Shown here: positions 1 through 7,913 of the stretch, piece after piece
Position numbering within the stretch: the first letter of the stretch is position 1
How the letters are laid out: each line of letters opens with the position of its first letter
NCBI GenBank assembly: GCA_028823445.1
Contig: JAPKBH010000017.1
Location: forward strand, 1-37,409
Direction of reading: 5' to 3'
DNA length: 37,409 nucleotides
Source: Acidimicrobiales bacterium
GTDB lineage: Bacteria > Actinomycetota > Acidimicrobiia > Acidimicrobiales > MedAcidi-G1
Notes under the pieces: generated by a model
What the model saw: the letters and a program-made list of their open reading frames with translations, nothing else
What the model was told of the DNA's origin: nothing
The model's database searches: none
Translations under genes and position numbers: made by a program

Positions 1-90
1 CAGCCTTCTTGACAGGAGCTTTTTTAGCAACGGCCTTCTTTGGGGCAGCCTTCTTGACAGGAGCTTTTTTAGCAACGGCCTTCTTTGGGG
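1..90. repeat. Perfect 45-bp tandem duplication
   Basis: Bases 1-45 and 46-90 are identical, and 91-110 begin a diverged third copy. Each unit encodes 15 residues of the Lys/Ala/Pro array on the minus strand. Identity down to synonymous positions points to recent expansion by slippage or unequal recombination. More copies may lie beyond the left edge. Confidence 0.9.
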
Positions 91-169
91 CAGCCTTCTT
101 AGCCGGAGCTTTCTTCGCCGCAGCCTTTTTTACTGGCGCTTTCTTAGCCGCTTTCTTTTTTTCAGCCAT
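1..169 (-). CDS. Lys/Ala/Pro-repeat protein, N-terminus only (possible DksA/TraR family)
   Basis: Partial gene cut by the left edge. It starts at the ATG at 169-167 behind a good ribosome site (AGGAGAG, about 4 nt upstream). The visible 56 residues read MAEKKKAAKKAPVKKAAAKK and continue as a lysine/alanine/proline array of KKAP and KKAV modules, strongly basic and without hydrophobic segments. Such tails bind nucleic acid or act as flexible basic extensions. As I recall, in Streptomyces the gene after divIVA encodes a DksA/TraR zinc-finger protein with a Lys/Ala-rich N-terminus, followed by lspA, so that is my best guess. The zinc finger itself would lie outside the window. A histone H1-like or HU-type protein is the main alternative. 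Confidence 0.6.
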   Translation of the reverse strand, partial: MAEKKKAAKKAPVKKAAAKKAPAKKAAPKKAVAKKAPVKKAAPKKAVAKKAPVKKA

Positions 170-240
170 TTATCTCTCCTGTCCTGGTCTCTGACCTCAT
201 GGTCAAAGATTTATGCAGTTCATAGCCTGAAACCTGAACG

Positions 241-256
241 GCGGCATGGTAGCCGC
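241..256. other. Small inverted repeat between divIVA and the Lys-rich gene
   Basis: GCGGC and GCCGC flank a 6-nt loop (ATGGTA) in the 122-bp gap after divIVA. There is no T-run, so it is not a clear intrinsic terminator. It may be a weak attenuator or chance. Confidence 0.3.
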
Positions 257-291
257 TTCAGCAGCAATAAATGGGTATCCCAGAAGAAAAG

Positions 292-1245
292 TTAACCCCG
301 GCGGAATAAAGAAGATGGCGGTTCATCATCGTCGAAGAACGCATCCATAGCTTCGCCCTCGCCACCGACAGACTGGCGCAACTCGTCCAAAAGCTCTGTT
401 GGGGGTGGAGTAGCCGCAACAACTTCTGTAGCCGGATACTCCGCGGCATTTCCCCCCATGCTTTCGTTTGGCTCTGATTCTGATTCTTCAAGCAATTCTT
501 CTGGCTTTTCTTGAGCCATCGAAGAGGTCTCAATCCGTGCATCTTCTTCGGCAATAACGTCAGGAGTTGCTGGGGTATTTTCCTCAAGGTTTTCTTTTAC
601 ACGGGGTTCTGGTGCTGGCAACTCTTCAAGATTTTTTTCCGGCGCTGCCGCTTCTTCCTCAACCTGAGGTAAAGGTTTGGAGTCGTCTGCAACTTCACCT
701 GCACCAGCACCTGGAAGGTCAGACGAGGAGGGAATCGGTGCGGGTTCCGGTCGAGCAACTATGCCTCCCACCAACGCCTCAAGGTCCATCAATGCAGACC
801 GCAAACGCGAGCGGTGTGCTTCGATGTGTTTTTCCATAATGCTCATATCGTCAAGCATCCGCTGGCGGTCGCTGTCCAAGACTTTCATTTCGGCGAGCAT
901 TTTAGCTCGGCCCTTTTCCACCGCTTGACGAACCTCACGCTCGGTCGCCTCCGTCAAGTCTTCTGCTTCTTTTTTCGCGGTTTCTACAAAAGAGAGAGCT
1001 TCTTCTTTCGCGGTGGCCAACCCCTCTTCGGCTTCCAAACGGTTTTGCCGGGCTGGGCCTAACTCGCTTTCAACCAGTTCTTCCGCCAGCGTGGCTCGAT
1101 CGGTAGCCGCTTTGGCTTGCGCCCGTAGGTTTTTGATTTCTTCTATTGCTGCATCCAGCACTTCGTCTACTTCGAGGGGGTCGTAGCCGCGAAGTTTTTG
1201 ACCAAACTGTGTGTCGTTGAGAATATGCAAAATGTCGGCGTCCAT
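292..1245 (-). CDS. divIVA: DivIVA/Wag31-family polar growth and division protein
   Basis: 317 residues. The N-terminus (residues 1-40, ADILHILNDTQFGQKLRGYD then LEVDEVLDAAIEEI) matches the membrane-binding DivIVA domain, in which short hydrophobic and basic residues precede a coiled coil. Residues of about 40-170 are heptad-rich coiled coil. The C-terminal third is acidic and rich in Pro, Glu and Ser, low complexity, and ends DDDEPPSSLFRRG. DivIVA marks negatively curved membrane at poles and septa and recruits wall-synthesis machinery; in actinobacteria it organises tip growth. Its place after ftsZ, sepF and yggT is the standard actinobacterial order. The start is the ATG at 1245. A hairpin at 1267-1283 lies just upstream. 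Confidence 0.92.
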   Translation of the reverse strand: MDADILHILNDTQFGQKLRGYDPLEVDEVLDAAIEEIKNLRAQAKAATDRATLAEELVESELGPARQNRLEAEEGLATAKEEALSFVETAKKEAEDLTEATEREVRQAVEKGRAKMLAEMKVLDSDRQRMLDDMSIMEKHIEAHRSRLRSALMDLEALVGGIVARPEPAPIPSSSDLPGAGAGEVADDSKPLPQVEEEAAAPEKNLEELPAPEPRVKENLEENTPATPDVIAEEDARIETSSMAQEKPEELLEESESEPNESMGGNAAEYPATEVVAATPPPTELLDELRQSVGGEGEAMDAFFDDDEPPSSLFRRG

Positions 1246-1266
1246 AAGCGCATGATAGCCCTCATA

Positions 1267-1283
1267 GCCCCCATGGTGGGGGC
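1267..1283. other. GC-rich hairpin upstream of divIVA
   Basis: A perfect 6-bp inverted repeat, GCCCCC / GGGGGC, has a 5-nt loop and sits about 20 nt before the divIVA start in the 56-bp yggT-divIVA gap. No U-tract follows on either strand, so a plain terminator is unlikely. It could stabilise the mRNA or influence access to the divIVA ribosome site. Confidence 0.45.
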
Positions 1284-1301
1284 ATCTTCAAGCAAAGTTA
1301 A

Positions 1302-1559
1302 CTATGCACAAATTGCTTGACGTAAAAAAGAAATCGCAAAAAAGACCAGCAAAGGCGCCAGGTCAAGGCCCATGCCGCCCATCCGCAGAGGCGGCATAAT
1401 GCGCCGCAGAGGAACCAACACTGGGTCGGTCAGGTAATAAACAAAACCCGCCGCCGTGGCTGCGGTACCTTCCGGATTAAGGGGGATCCAACTCAAGACA
1501 ACCCGGAGTAAAACCAGCAGCAGGTACAGCCCCAAGAGGCTACAAATTATTTCACTCAT
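1302..1559 (-). CDS. yggT: YggT-family membrane protein
   Basis: 85 residues with two hydrophobic segments (about residues 3-24 and 62-82) joined by a loop containing LSWIPLNPEG and YYLTDPVLVPLRRIMPP. This loop is the conserved signature of the YggT family. These integral membrane proteins sit between sepF and divIVA in many Gram-positive bacteria and in cyanobacteria (Ycf19-like). A role in division-site or nucleoid organisation has been suggested but the biochemistry is unclear. The gene lies 11 bp after sepF and is probably co-transcribed. Size and motif are typical. Confidence 0.88.
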   Translation of the reverse strand: MSEIICSLLGLYLLLVLLRVVLSWIPLNPEGTAATAAGFVYYLTDPVLVPLRRIMPPLRMGGMGLDLAPLLVFFAISFLRQAICA

Positions 1560-1570
1560 GCTTTGCGGGT

Positions 1571-2071
1571 CTACGGGCCTTCTTGTTCAAGGCGCCGACG
1601 TTCATCTGCGGAAACTTCAACATCGGTGGGGGTCATTAAATAGACTTGGTTGGCTACTTTTTCCATTTCGCCGCCCAAGCCGTAGCAGAGGCCGCTGGCA
1701 AAATCGATTATGCGGCGAGAGAGATCAGCGTCTACCCCCTGCAGGTTTACAATCACGGGCTGATCGGCTACGAAGCGGTCGGCCATTTCTTGTGCATCGT
1801 TAAAAGAAGTGGGGGCCACGGCGTGCGGCTTTGATGCTACGGCAGGAGCGATTGTTCGAACCGTGCCGGTAGGAGGGGACATCAAAGGGCGCACTGAGGC
1901 CTGCCCGGGGGGAACCACCCGAAGTTGTTGTTGGTCGGCATCGGCAGCAGCACGGGCCTCCGCAAAGTGGCCCGAAGACAACGGCCCTCGCGGTGGTGCC
2001 GAGTCATCTTGATAATCGTCGTACGCCTCGTCAGGACCCAGACCAAGGTAAAGCATCAACTTCTTCATCAT
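1571..2071 (-). CDS. sepF: SepF, FtsZ membrane anchor
   Basis: 166 residues. The N-terminus (MMKKLMLYLGLGPDEAYDDY) is a short amphipathic membrane-targeting helix. A disordered Pro/Ala-rich linker spans about residues 20-80, and a compact SepF domain follows at about 80-155 (FNDAQEMADRFVADQPVIVN, then DADLSRRIIDFASGLCYGLG). SepF binds the C-terminal peptide of FtsZ and tethers the Z-ring to the membrane, which is essential in lineages without FtsA. No ftsA is present here, so SepF is the likely anchor. It lies 66 bp after yggS. Confidence is high from domain and context. Confidence 0.93.
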   Translation of the reverse strand: MMKKLMLYLGLGPDEAYDDYQDDSAPPRGPLSSGHFAEARAAADADQQQLRVVPPGQASVRPLMSPPTGTVRTIAPAVASKPHAVAPTSFNDAQEMADRFVADQPVIVNLQGVDADLSRRIIDFASGLCYGLGGEMEKVANQVYLMTPTDVEVSADERRRLEQEGP

Positions 2072-2137
2072 GGGCTAAACATTACTGCCTAAAGAGCCAG
2101 CAAATGGGGCATGCTCTCTCTTTTCTTGGCCAAGTGC

Positions 2138-2809
2138 TCAAGAAAGTTGCAACCGAGGGGGGCGCTCACCAAAGAGCGCTCGTCCAATGCGTACCAGCGT
2201 AGAGCCGCAATCGACGGCCGCCGCGAGGTCGCCGCTCATACCCATGGAACGCTCTGGCAGTCCAAGTTGGTCGGCCCTTTTTACTAATTCTTTAAAGGCT
2301 TCAATGGTGGCTTGCTCATCTTCGGCTACTCCAACGGTCATTAAGCCTTTTACTTTCAGCCCAGCAGTTACCGCTCGAGTAACCAGTGGTTCAAGGTCTT
2401 CCACCGAACAACCATTTTTTCCACTGGTCTGCCAGGGGGCGAACTGAACGAGAACTGCCGCCCCGGGGTCTCGTTTAGCAATCTCGTCAATAAGCGACGG
2501 GCGATCTACGGTTTGCCAAAGAGCTACCCGGCCGGCCAGATGCTTTACTTTGTTGCGTTGCACCGCTCCAATCATGTGCCAGGCAATTTTCGGGTCGGTC
2601 AGTGCTTCTTGTTTGGCCAACATTTCTTGTGCGTAATTTTCACCAACTTCATTTAGTCCCGCTTGCAGCGCTGCTGCTACTGCTTCGGCCGGGAACCCTT
2701 TGGTTACGGCCAGCAGTCGGGTCAGGCCACCGCTTCGTTGGTTGAGTTCAGATTGCAGGGCCGCCGCACGCTCCGCTACTTGCGAAAAATCTAAAGAGGA
2801 TGCAGCCAT
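2138..2809 (-). CDS. yggS: YggS/PLPBP-family pyridoxal phosphate homeostasis protein
   Basis: 223 residues, a single-domain alanine-racemase-like TIM barrel. The PLP-binding lysine sits in LLAVTKGFP near residue 36. GLNEVGENYAQE and WHMIGAVQRNKVKHL follow, and SMGMSGDLAAAVDCGSTLVRIG near the end is the phosphate-binding region. The canonical IGxLQxNK is IGAVQRNK here. Family members bind PLP without catalysis and buffer B6 vitamers. Its position in the ftsZ-sepF stretch is widely conserved. The start is 2 bp after the pgeF stop, so translation is probably coupled. Confidence 0.92.
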   Translation of the reverse strand: MAASSLDFSQVAERAAALQSELNQRSGGLTRLLAVTKGFPAEAVAAALQAGLNEVGENYAQEMLAKQEALTDPKIAWHMIGAVQRNKVKHLAGRVALWQTVDRPSLIDEIAKRDPGAAVLVQFAPWQTSGKNGCSVEDLEPLVTRAVTAGLKVKGLMTVGVAEDEQATIEAFKELVKRADQLGLPERSMGMSGDLAAAVDCGSTLVRIGRALFGERPPRLQLS

Positions 2810-2811
2810 AG

Positions 2812-3546
2812 CTAAAGGCTAGGGGTTGATTCTTGCCAGACGACCAGCGCTTGCCTTTGCGGAGCTTTGCTCGCCCGGTACGACCAATGCCGGTCGTCGC
2901 AAGACGTGCAAACGTCGTCCACGACGATTTCATTTATTCCCAGCGAGTTAAGTGAGCAAATAGCTGCGGCTCGTAGGTTAAGGGCCGGGTTTCCGTCGGT
3001 AGTGGTGGCTACTACCGAGGAGCCAAACTGGTCAACAAACGATTGTCGATCGGCCAGACCGAAGGCGTAGCAGCAGGGTCCGATGCTGGGGCCCATAACG
3101 GCCGCTATTTCTCCCGGCGAGACCTTGCGTAATTGGTTTACCGTTGCTTCGATAATTCCGTCTTTTGTTCCCCTCCACCCGGCGTGCAGGGCGGCCACCC
3201 CTCCCCCTTCGCTGATTAAGGCAATAGGGAGGCAGTCGGCAACGGCGATGGCTAAGACTGCTCCTGGGCAATCGGTCACTGCTCCATCGGCGGTTAATCC
3301 GTTTTGTCCACCGGGGCGATCAACATGAACCACTTGGTCTCCATGCACTTGTTGCAGAAACGTCCAATGCTCACCGGGCGGGAGCGCCAGGTGAGCATCA
3401 GAAGAAGAAAGTGAGTGCGCCATATTTTTGGTGGCGACAGATTGTTCTGGGTTGCCGACAGCTATATCGCCGTCGGCAACCTCAGACATAGCGACCCAGA
3501 CCAGTTGACCCGACGACAATCGTCGTTGTGTCAACTTCCGGGCCAT
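2812..3546 (-). CDS. pgeF: PgeF/YfiH-family purine nucleoside phosphorylase (laccase domain)
   Basis: 244 residues. Signature pieces are LQQVHGDQVVHVD (about residues 65-77), VADCLPIALIS, ALHAGWRGT and MGPSIGPCCYAF, which carry the conserved His and Cys ligands of the multicopper-oxidase-like fold. The family was first called laccase; members act as purine nucleoside phosphorylases/deaminases, and in E. coli YfiH limits misincorporation of L-serine into peptidoglycan precursors. That activity fits a gene placed next to ftsZ and mur genes. It starts 5 bp after the ftsZ stop and is followed 2 bp later by yggS. Confidence 0.9.
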   Translation of the reverse strand: MARKLTQRRLSSGQLVWVAMSEVADGDIAVGNPEQSVATKNMAHSLSSSDAHLALPPGEHWTFLQQVHGDQVVHVDRPGGQNGLTADGAVTDCPGAVLAIAVADCLPIALISEGGGVAALHAGWRGTKDGIIEATVNQLRKVSPGEIAAVMGPSIGPCCYAFGLADRQSFVDQFGSSVVATTTDGNPALNLRAAAICSLNSLGINEIVVDDVCTSCDDRHWSYRASKAPQRQALVVWQESTPSL

Positions 3547-3551
3547 GGCCC

Positions 3552-4628
3552 CTACTTAAGGAAGCTTGGTACGTCGAGCCCGTCATCGGCTTCTGCAGAG
3601 GTATCTGCAAAAACGTCAACCATGGGGCTGTCTGGAGCAGCGGTAGCTGCACGTTGACGGGGAGCTGGGCGGTCGCCGTCCCAACGATCAAAACCGGCGG
3701 CGATGACCGTTACGCGAACATCGCTTCCCATTTCATCGTCAACTACGGTGCCGAAAATAATGTTGGCATCGGGGTGCGCTACGGCATGAATGATCTCTGC
3801 CGCTTCGTTTACCTCGAACAGGCCCAAGTCGGCGGGTCCAGCAATGGTCAACAAAATACCTCGTGCGCCATCAATGGAAGCTTCCAGCAGCGGGCTAGAG
3901 ATTGCGTTGCGGGCTGCATTGACGGCACGGCTTTCTCCGGTGGCTTGACCCACACCCATCAAAGCGGAACCTGCATCTTGCATCACCATCTTTACGTCGG
4001 CGAAGTCCGTGTTGATCAATCCAGGAGTGGTGATCAAAGTGGTTATGCCTTGCACACCTTGAAGGAGTACTTCGTCGGCCATATTGAAGGCATTCAGCAG
4101 TGCAGTTTTTTCATCCGAGATACTCAACAAACGATCGTTAGGAATAACGATTTGTGTGTCAACTTTTTCTTTCAGTTGCACGATGCCATTTTCGGCTTGC
4201 ACGGCGCGGCGTCGGCCTTCGAAACCAAAGGGACGAGTAACCACGGCGATGGTCAAGGCACCAATCGACTTGGCAACCTCGGCTACCACTGGGGCAGCGC
4301 CGGTACCGGTACCGCCACCTTCGCCGGCGGTGATGAACACCATGTCGGCGCCATCAATGGCTTCTTCAATTTCTGCTCGGTGGTCCTCGGCTGCTTGACG
4401 CCCAACCTCTGGGTCGCTGCCGGCTCCTAAGCCACGGGTCAGTTCACGACCGATGTCAAGCTTGACATCGGCATCGCTCATAAGTAGCGCTTGAGCATCG
4501 GTATTAACGGCGATGAATTCTACGCCTCGTAGGCCAGATTCGATCATGCGGTTGACGGCGTTTACGCCACCACCACCGACGCCGATGACCTTGATCACTG
4601 CGAGATAGTTTTGCGGGTTGTTTGTCAT
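3552..4628 (-). CDS. ftsZ: Cell division GTPase FtsZ
   Basis: 358 residues. The N-terminal nucleotide-binding half carries [14 protein letters not shown] (residues 15-28) and the tubulin signature GGGTGTG (104-110). The T7 loop region [15 protein letters not shown] supplies the catalytic aspartates. The C-terminal linker is short (about residues 318-345) and ends in DVPSFLK, the conserved tail peptide that binds SepF and other partners. FtsZ forms the contractile ring that recruits septal wall synthesis. It is separated from ftsQ by a 184-bp gap, the longest between ftsQ and divIVA, and probably has its own promoter. A ribosome site (GAGGAAAG) precedes the ATG at 4628. Confidence 0.98.
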   Translation of the reverse strand: MTNNPQNYLAVIKVIGVGGGGVNAVNRMIESGLRGVEFIAVNTDAQALLMSDADVKLDIGRELTRGLGAGSDPEVGRQAAEDHRAEIEEAIDGADMVFITAGEGGGTGTGAAPVVAEVAKSIGALTIAVVTRPFGFEGRRRAVQAENGIVQLKEKVDTQIVIPNDRLLSISDEKTALLNAFNMADEVLLQGVQGITTLITTPGLINTDFADVKMVMQDAGSALMGVGQATGESRAVNAARNAISSPLLEASIDGARGILLTIAGPADLGLFEVNEAAEIIHAVAHPDANIIFGTVVDDEMGSDVRVTVIAAGFDRWDGDRPAPRQRAATAAPDSPMVDVFADTSAEADDGLDVPSFLK

Positions 4629-4654
4629 TTATTCTTTCCTCACTCTCCCTACCC

Positions 4655-4814
4655 CAACCTTAAGGTTGAGGTTTAGGGTTTTGTTGTTAAACCTCTTCTA
4701 GTGGTTGAGATACTACGCGGAGTAGTCACACAACATCAACCTGTGGTCGCTGAACTGTGGAAGAAAAATCTTAAAACCCTAGAAAGTCAAGGTTTTACTG
4801 CAGAAAAAAACCTT
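4655..4814. promoter_or_regulatory. ftsQ-ftsZ intergenic region with two inverted repeats
   Basis: A perfect 14-nt palindrome (CAACCTT/AAGGTTG) lies at 4655-4668, 27 nt upstream of the ftsZ start. A second inverted repeat (AAGGTTTT at 4789-4796 with AAAACCTT at 4807-4814) begins at the ftsQ stop codon. Both share the AAGGTT half-site. The gap is more AT-rich than its surroundings, as expected for an internal ftsZ promoter, but I cannot assign a convincing -35/-10 pair. The first repeat could be an operator or leader hairpin; the second could weakly terminate ftsQ transcripts. Confidence 0.45.
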
Positions 4815-5550
4815 AACAAGTTCCCTGGGTGCGAAGCAAAACCGGGTTTTGGTGAATGGAGACGTCGATCACCTCTAAGCAAGAAAGTTCCACTCGGGTA
4901 AGCACGGTGGCCAACGAACGCATCTCATCTCGGTAATCCGTGCCGATCCCTAGCTCGGCCACCACCCCTCCCACCAACTCAGCTCGCACTCCGTCACCGG
5001 TCGGAGCCAACGCTAAAATCCACGCACCCAAGTCGGGGGTGACCTCTTCGGCCGCTCGCAACAGAGGGGTGATGTCACTCACCCGAGTGCCTGGTCCGCC
5101 TACCGAGTCAACCCGGATCACCGGCAAGGTCTCCTGCCCGGGCAGCGTTGACGCCAAAACTGTGCCCGTGCGATCCAGCAAGAACCGTTCGCCCACCGGA
5201 TTCACCGCTACGACCATGGGAGTACGTTCGGTGTAACTAATGCGTACCTTTTTAGGCCACACCCGCTCCACCGAAGCTTCCTCCACCCATGGAAGGGCCG
5301 TTACGCGAGCGTCTACTTCTTCTGTATTTACGTCAACCATGGCAGAGCCGTAAACCAACCCAGAGGCCGCCAACACCTCCGCCTCAAGGACTCTTCCCTC
5401 TTCGCCCAGAACTTCAATAGTGGTGACGGCCAATAGCGCAGAACGGGTAGCCGCAAAAGCCCCCACCGACACAACCACTATGGCCAAAACTGCCCATGCC
5501 CAGCGAAGCCACCTTGCCCCCTGGGGCTTCGTATTTTCTTTATCCTCCAT
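4813..5550 (-). CDS. ftsQ: Cell division protein FtsQ (POTRA domain)
   Basis: About 245 residues. A short charged cytoplasmic N-terminus (MEDKENTKPQGARWLR) leads into one membrane helix (WAWAVLAIVVVSVGAFAAT). The POTRA domain follows (TIEVLGEEGRVLEAEVLAAS, about residues 45-110) and then the beta domain (WVEEASVERVWPKKVRISYTER). FtsQ recruits FtsL/FtsB and FtsW/FtsI to the divisome. I chose the ATG at 5550, which overlaps murB by 11 bp; a GTG at 5556 and a TTG at 5562 in the same frame are alternatives, the GTG having GGTGGGG 7 nt upstream. The extracytoplasmic part is typical in length. Confidence 0.9.
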   Translation of the reverse strand: MEDKENTKPQGARWLRWAWAVLAIVVVSVGAFAATRSALLAVTTIEVLGEEGRVLEAEVLAASGLVYGSAMVDVNTEEVDARVTALPWVEEASVERVWPKKVRISYTERTPMVVAVNPVGERFLLDRTGTVLASTLPGQETLPVIRVDSVGGPGTRVSDITPLLRAAEEVTPDLGAWILALAPTGDGVRAELVGGVVAELGIGTDYRDEMRSLATVLTRVELSCLEVIDVSIHQNPVLLRTQGTC

Positions 5551-6481
5551 GTTCACCAACAAACCCCACCATTACCGTTTCTGCCTGCAGAATAACCCCT
5601 GTCTCTTCTTGAACTTTTTTTTGCACCAATTGCATTAAGGCATAGACGTCGTCGGCCCGGCCTTGGGGGTCCGCCTGAATAAAGTTCGCGTGCTTCGTAG
5701 AAACTTCGGCCGTCCCCAAGCGGTGACCTTTCAACCCCACCGATTCAATCAGTCGTCCCGCAGAATCATGGGCAGGGTTCGTAAAAACTGAACCCGCATT
5801 TTGGCCACCCGGCTGGTTGTTCCTTCGCCACTGCACTATCTGGGTCAATTCTTGTGGTCCGCCTGCCGTGTCGTCCATGCTCAAAAGCATGCTTGCCTCA
5901 ACCACCACATGACAAGGCTTCAACGCTGACTGTCGATAACCCAGTGCGAGATCCGATTCTGACCATTGGGATGTTTTCCCAGTGGAGAGGTCAACGACCA
6001 CCACGCTTTGGAGTACTTCTTTCATTTCTGCGCCATGGCCGCCCGCATTCATGCGCACCGCTCCCCCAAGCGACCCCGGTACGCCAACTGCCCAAACAAA
6101 ACCTTTTAGACCCGCTTGCACGCTCTGGCGAGCCACCACCGGCAAAAGAGCCGCTCCGCCTGCCGTGACCGTGGGCCCCTCTATGGAGACCGTTTCAAAA
6201 GCAGCGCCCAGTTGCACTACTAACCCAGCAAACCCTTGATCAGCAACCAAAAGATTAGACCCTCGCCCGATAACCAAAAAAGAAACATCATGCCTGGACG
6301 TAACCCCAGCCACTTTTTGCAATTCTTCAAGCGACTCGACCTGTACAAATAAAGCTGCCGAACCGCCTACCTTGTAGGTAGACAAAGCGCCTAAAGGATG
6401 CTCCTGTTGGCATCCATGGACCAGAGGAACCTGTTCAAGGTCCTCAGATAAAGCCAGCAGGGCGTCATTCATTGTTGTCAC
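5540..6481 (-). CDS. murB: UDP-N-acetylenolpyruvoylglucosamine reductase MurB
   Basis: 313 residues. The FAD-binding type 4 domain shows STYKVGGSAALFV (about residues 32-44), GRGSNLLV, GVPGSLGGAVRMNAGGHG and the QNAGSVFTNP segment with the catalytic serine, then HANFI. A glutamate near the C-terminus (ILQAETVMVG) completes the site. MurB reduces enolpyruvyl-UDP-GlcNAc to UDP-MurNAc with NADPH. It overlaps murC by 17 bp, or by 8 if translation starts at the second ATG (MNDALLAL, 6472), and overlaps ftsQ downstream. The murC-murB-ftsQ order is typical of actinobacteria. Confidence 0.96.
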   Translation of the reverse strand: MTTMNDALLALSEDLEQVPLVHGCQQEHPLGALSTYKVGGSAALFVQVESLEELQKVAGVTSRHDVSFLVIGRGSNLLVADQGFAGLVVQLGAAFETVSIEGPTVTAGGAALLPVVARQSVQAGLKGFVWAVGVPGSLGGAVRMNAGGHGAEMKEVLQSVVVVDLSTGKTSQWSESDLALGYRQSALKPCHVVVEASMLLSMDDTAGGPQELTQIVQWRRNNQPGGQNAGSVFTNPAHDSAGRLIESVGLKGHRLGTAEVSTKHANFIQADPQGRADDVYALMQLVQKKVQEETGVILQAETVMVGFVGEHGG

Positions 6482-7913
6482 TTAAAAGCATTTGTACTTC
6501 GTCAGGAACCGTAGTGAGATCTCCCGCCCCCATGGTGAGGCAACAATCGCCGTCCGCCAACTCGTTGCCTAAAGTAGCCACCAAGTCAGTGCGCCGTTGG
6601 ACGTAGCGAACTTCCAAACCTGGGCAATCTGCTTTCACCGCATCCACAATCAACTGCCCAGAGACACCAGGGCGAGGGGCTTCGCCCGAAGGGTAAACAT
6701 CAGTGACGTAAAGCAAATCCGCTTCGCTAAACGCATTACCAAAAGAACGCCAAAGTGCTTCGGTGCGGCTATAGCGATGAGGCTGAAAAACCGCTACCAG
6801 ACGGTTCCAGTTGCCACTTTTTGCGGCAGAAATGGTGGCTGCTACTTCGGTAGGAAGGTGCGCATAGTCATCAACAAAATGCACACCAGCTTTTTTACCT
6901 CGGTGTTCAAAGCGTCGCGCCACACCACTAAAGCGAGAAAGTGCTTCAGTAACGGCCGCCGGTTCTGCACCCGCCAGCAAGGCAATAACCGCCGCACACG
7001 CAGCATTACGTGCGTTGTGCAAACCGGGCACCGGAAGAGAAACCGGAACGCTCTGGCCATCTGGGCCGTTCAGAAGAAACGACACCCCTTCCCATCTTTC
7101 GTTTACCGCATCAATTAACCAGTCGGCTTCTGGTGACGTTCCCACCGTGGCGGCTCCGGTGGTTTGGGCCAAAAGAGCGCCTTGTTCATCGTCGATACCT
7201 ACCACCACCGGGCCATCGGTTTCACGTACAAATTGTTCAAATGCCTCACGAAGCGCTGTGAAGCCTCCGTGATGTTCGAGGTGGTCGGCTTCCACGTTGG
7301 TCACCACAGCGAACTTGCGGGGCAAACGAAGAAAAGACCCGTCGCTTTCATCACCTTCCACCACAAAAAGGTCGCCTTCATCCCAGGCTGCTCCGCCGCC
7401 CACTTCGTTAACTTCGCCGCCAATAATGAACGAAGGCCGGCAATGCGCCTCACGCAATATGAGCGCCAACATCGAAGAAGTGGTTGTTTTGCCATGGGTC
7501 CCCGAGACCACAATGCTCGAACGCTGAGCAGCAATGGCCGCCAAGGCTGCCGCTCGGCTCACCACCGGCACCCCGTGTTCCCAGGCGTAACGGCACTCGC
7601 TGTTAATGTCCGGCACCGCCGTGGACCGAGTCACCACTTCGGCCGACCCCACATTGTCGGGGTGATGACCCACCGTTACCTTCACCCCCAGAGCCCGCAG
7701 ACGGTCTAAGCCTGCAGATTCTTTAAGGTCGGAGCCAGAAACGGTGTGCCCCATAGCGTTTAAAACCTCGGCAATGGCTCCCATCCCAGCGCCCCCTACC
7801 CCAACTACATGCACTGCCCGGGGCACCGCAAGGTCAGGCATGCGGTCATCAGACAACCCAGAGGTTTGGCTCAGTCTGCTTTCCGGCCCGTCGTTTGCAT
7901 CATGTTCAGTCAT
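6465..7913 (-). CDS. murC: UDP-N-acetylmuramate-L-alanine ligase MurC
   Basis: 482 residues. The N-terminal Rossmann domain has VHVVGVGGAGMGAIAEVL and GHTVSGSDLKES. The ATP-binding P-loop of the central domain is VVSGTHGKTTTSSML (about residues 130-145). The C-terminal domain carries RRFEHRGKKAGVHFVDDYAH and VFQPHRYSRTEALW. MurC is the cytoplasmic ligase that adds L-Ala to UDP-MurNAc, the first peptide-stem step. The 35-residue extension before the first beta strand is slightly longer than usual. It overlaps murG by 8 bp and murB by 17 bp. Confidence 0.97.
   Translation of the reverse strand: MTEHDANDGPESRLSQTSGLSDDRMPDLAVPRAVHVVGVGGAGMGAIAEVLNAMGHTVSGSDLKESAGLDRLRALGVKVTVGHHPDNVGSAEVVTRSTAVPDINSECRYAWEHGVPVVSRAAALAAIAAQRSSIVVSGTHGKTTTSSMLALILREAHCRPSFIIGGEVNEVGGGAAWDEGDLFVVEGDESDGSFLRLPRKFAVVTNVEADHLEHHGGFTALREAFEQFVRETDGPVVVGIDDEQGALLAQTTGAATVGTSPEADWLIDAVNERWEGVSFLLNGPDGQSVPVSLPVPGLHNARNAACAAVIALLAGAEPAAVTEALSRFSGVARRFEHRGKKAGVHFVDDYAHLPTEVAATISAAKSGNWNRLVAVFQPHRYSRTEALWRSFGNAFSEADLLYVTDVYPSGEAPRPGVSGQLIVDAVKADCPGLEVRYVQRRTDLVATLGNELADGDCCLTMGAGDLTTVPDEVQMLLSDNNE

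Noticed and set aside
1-90. CRISPR-like direct repeats at the left edge
   Set aside because: The units are contiguous, without spacers, and encode an in-frame 15-residue protein repeat.
258-587. 109-residue minus-strand frame inside divIVA
   Set aside because: It is an out-of-frame shadow of the low-complexity divIVA tail.
3528-4430. 300-residue open frame on the plus strand opposite ftsZ
   Set aside because: It is antisense to the strongly conserved ftsZ, is Gly/Thr/His-rich without any domain, and has no ribosome site.
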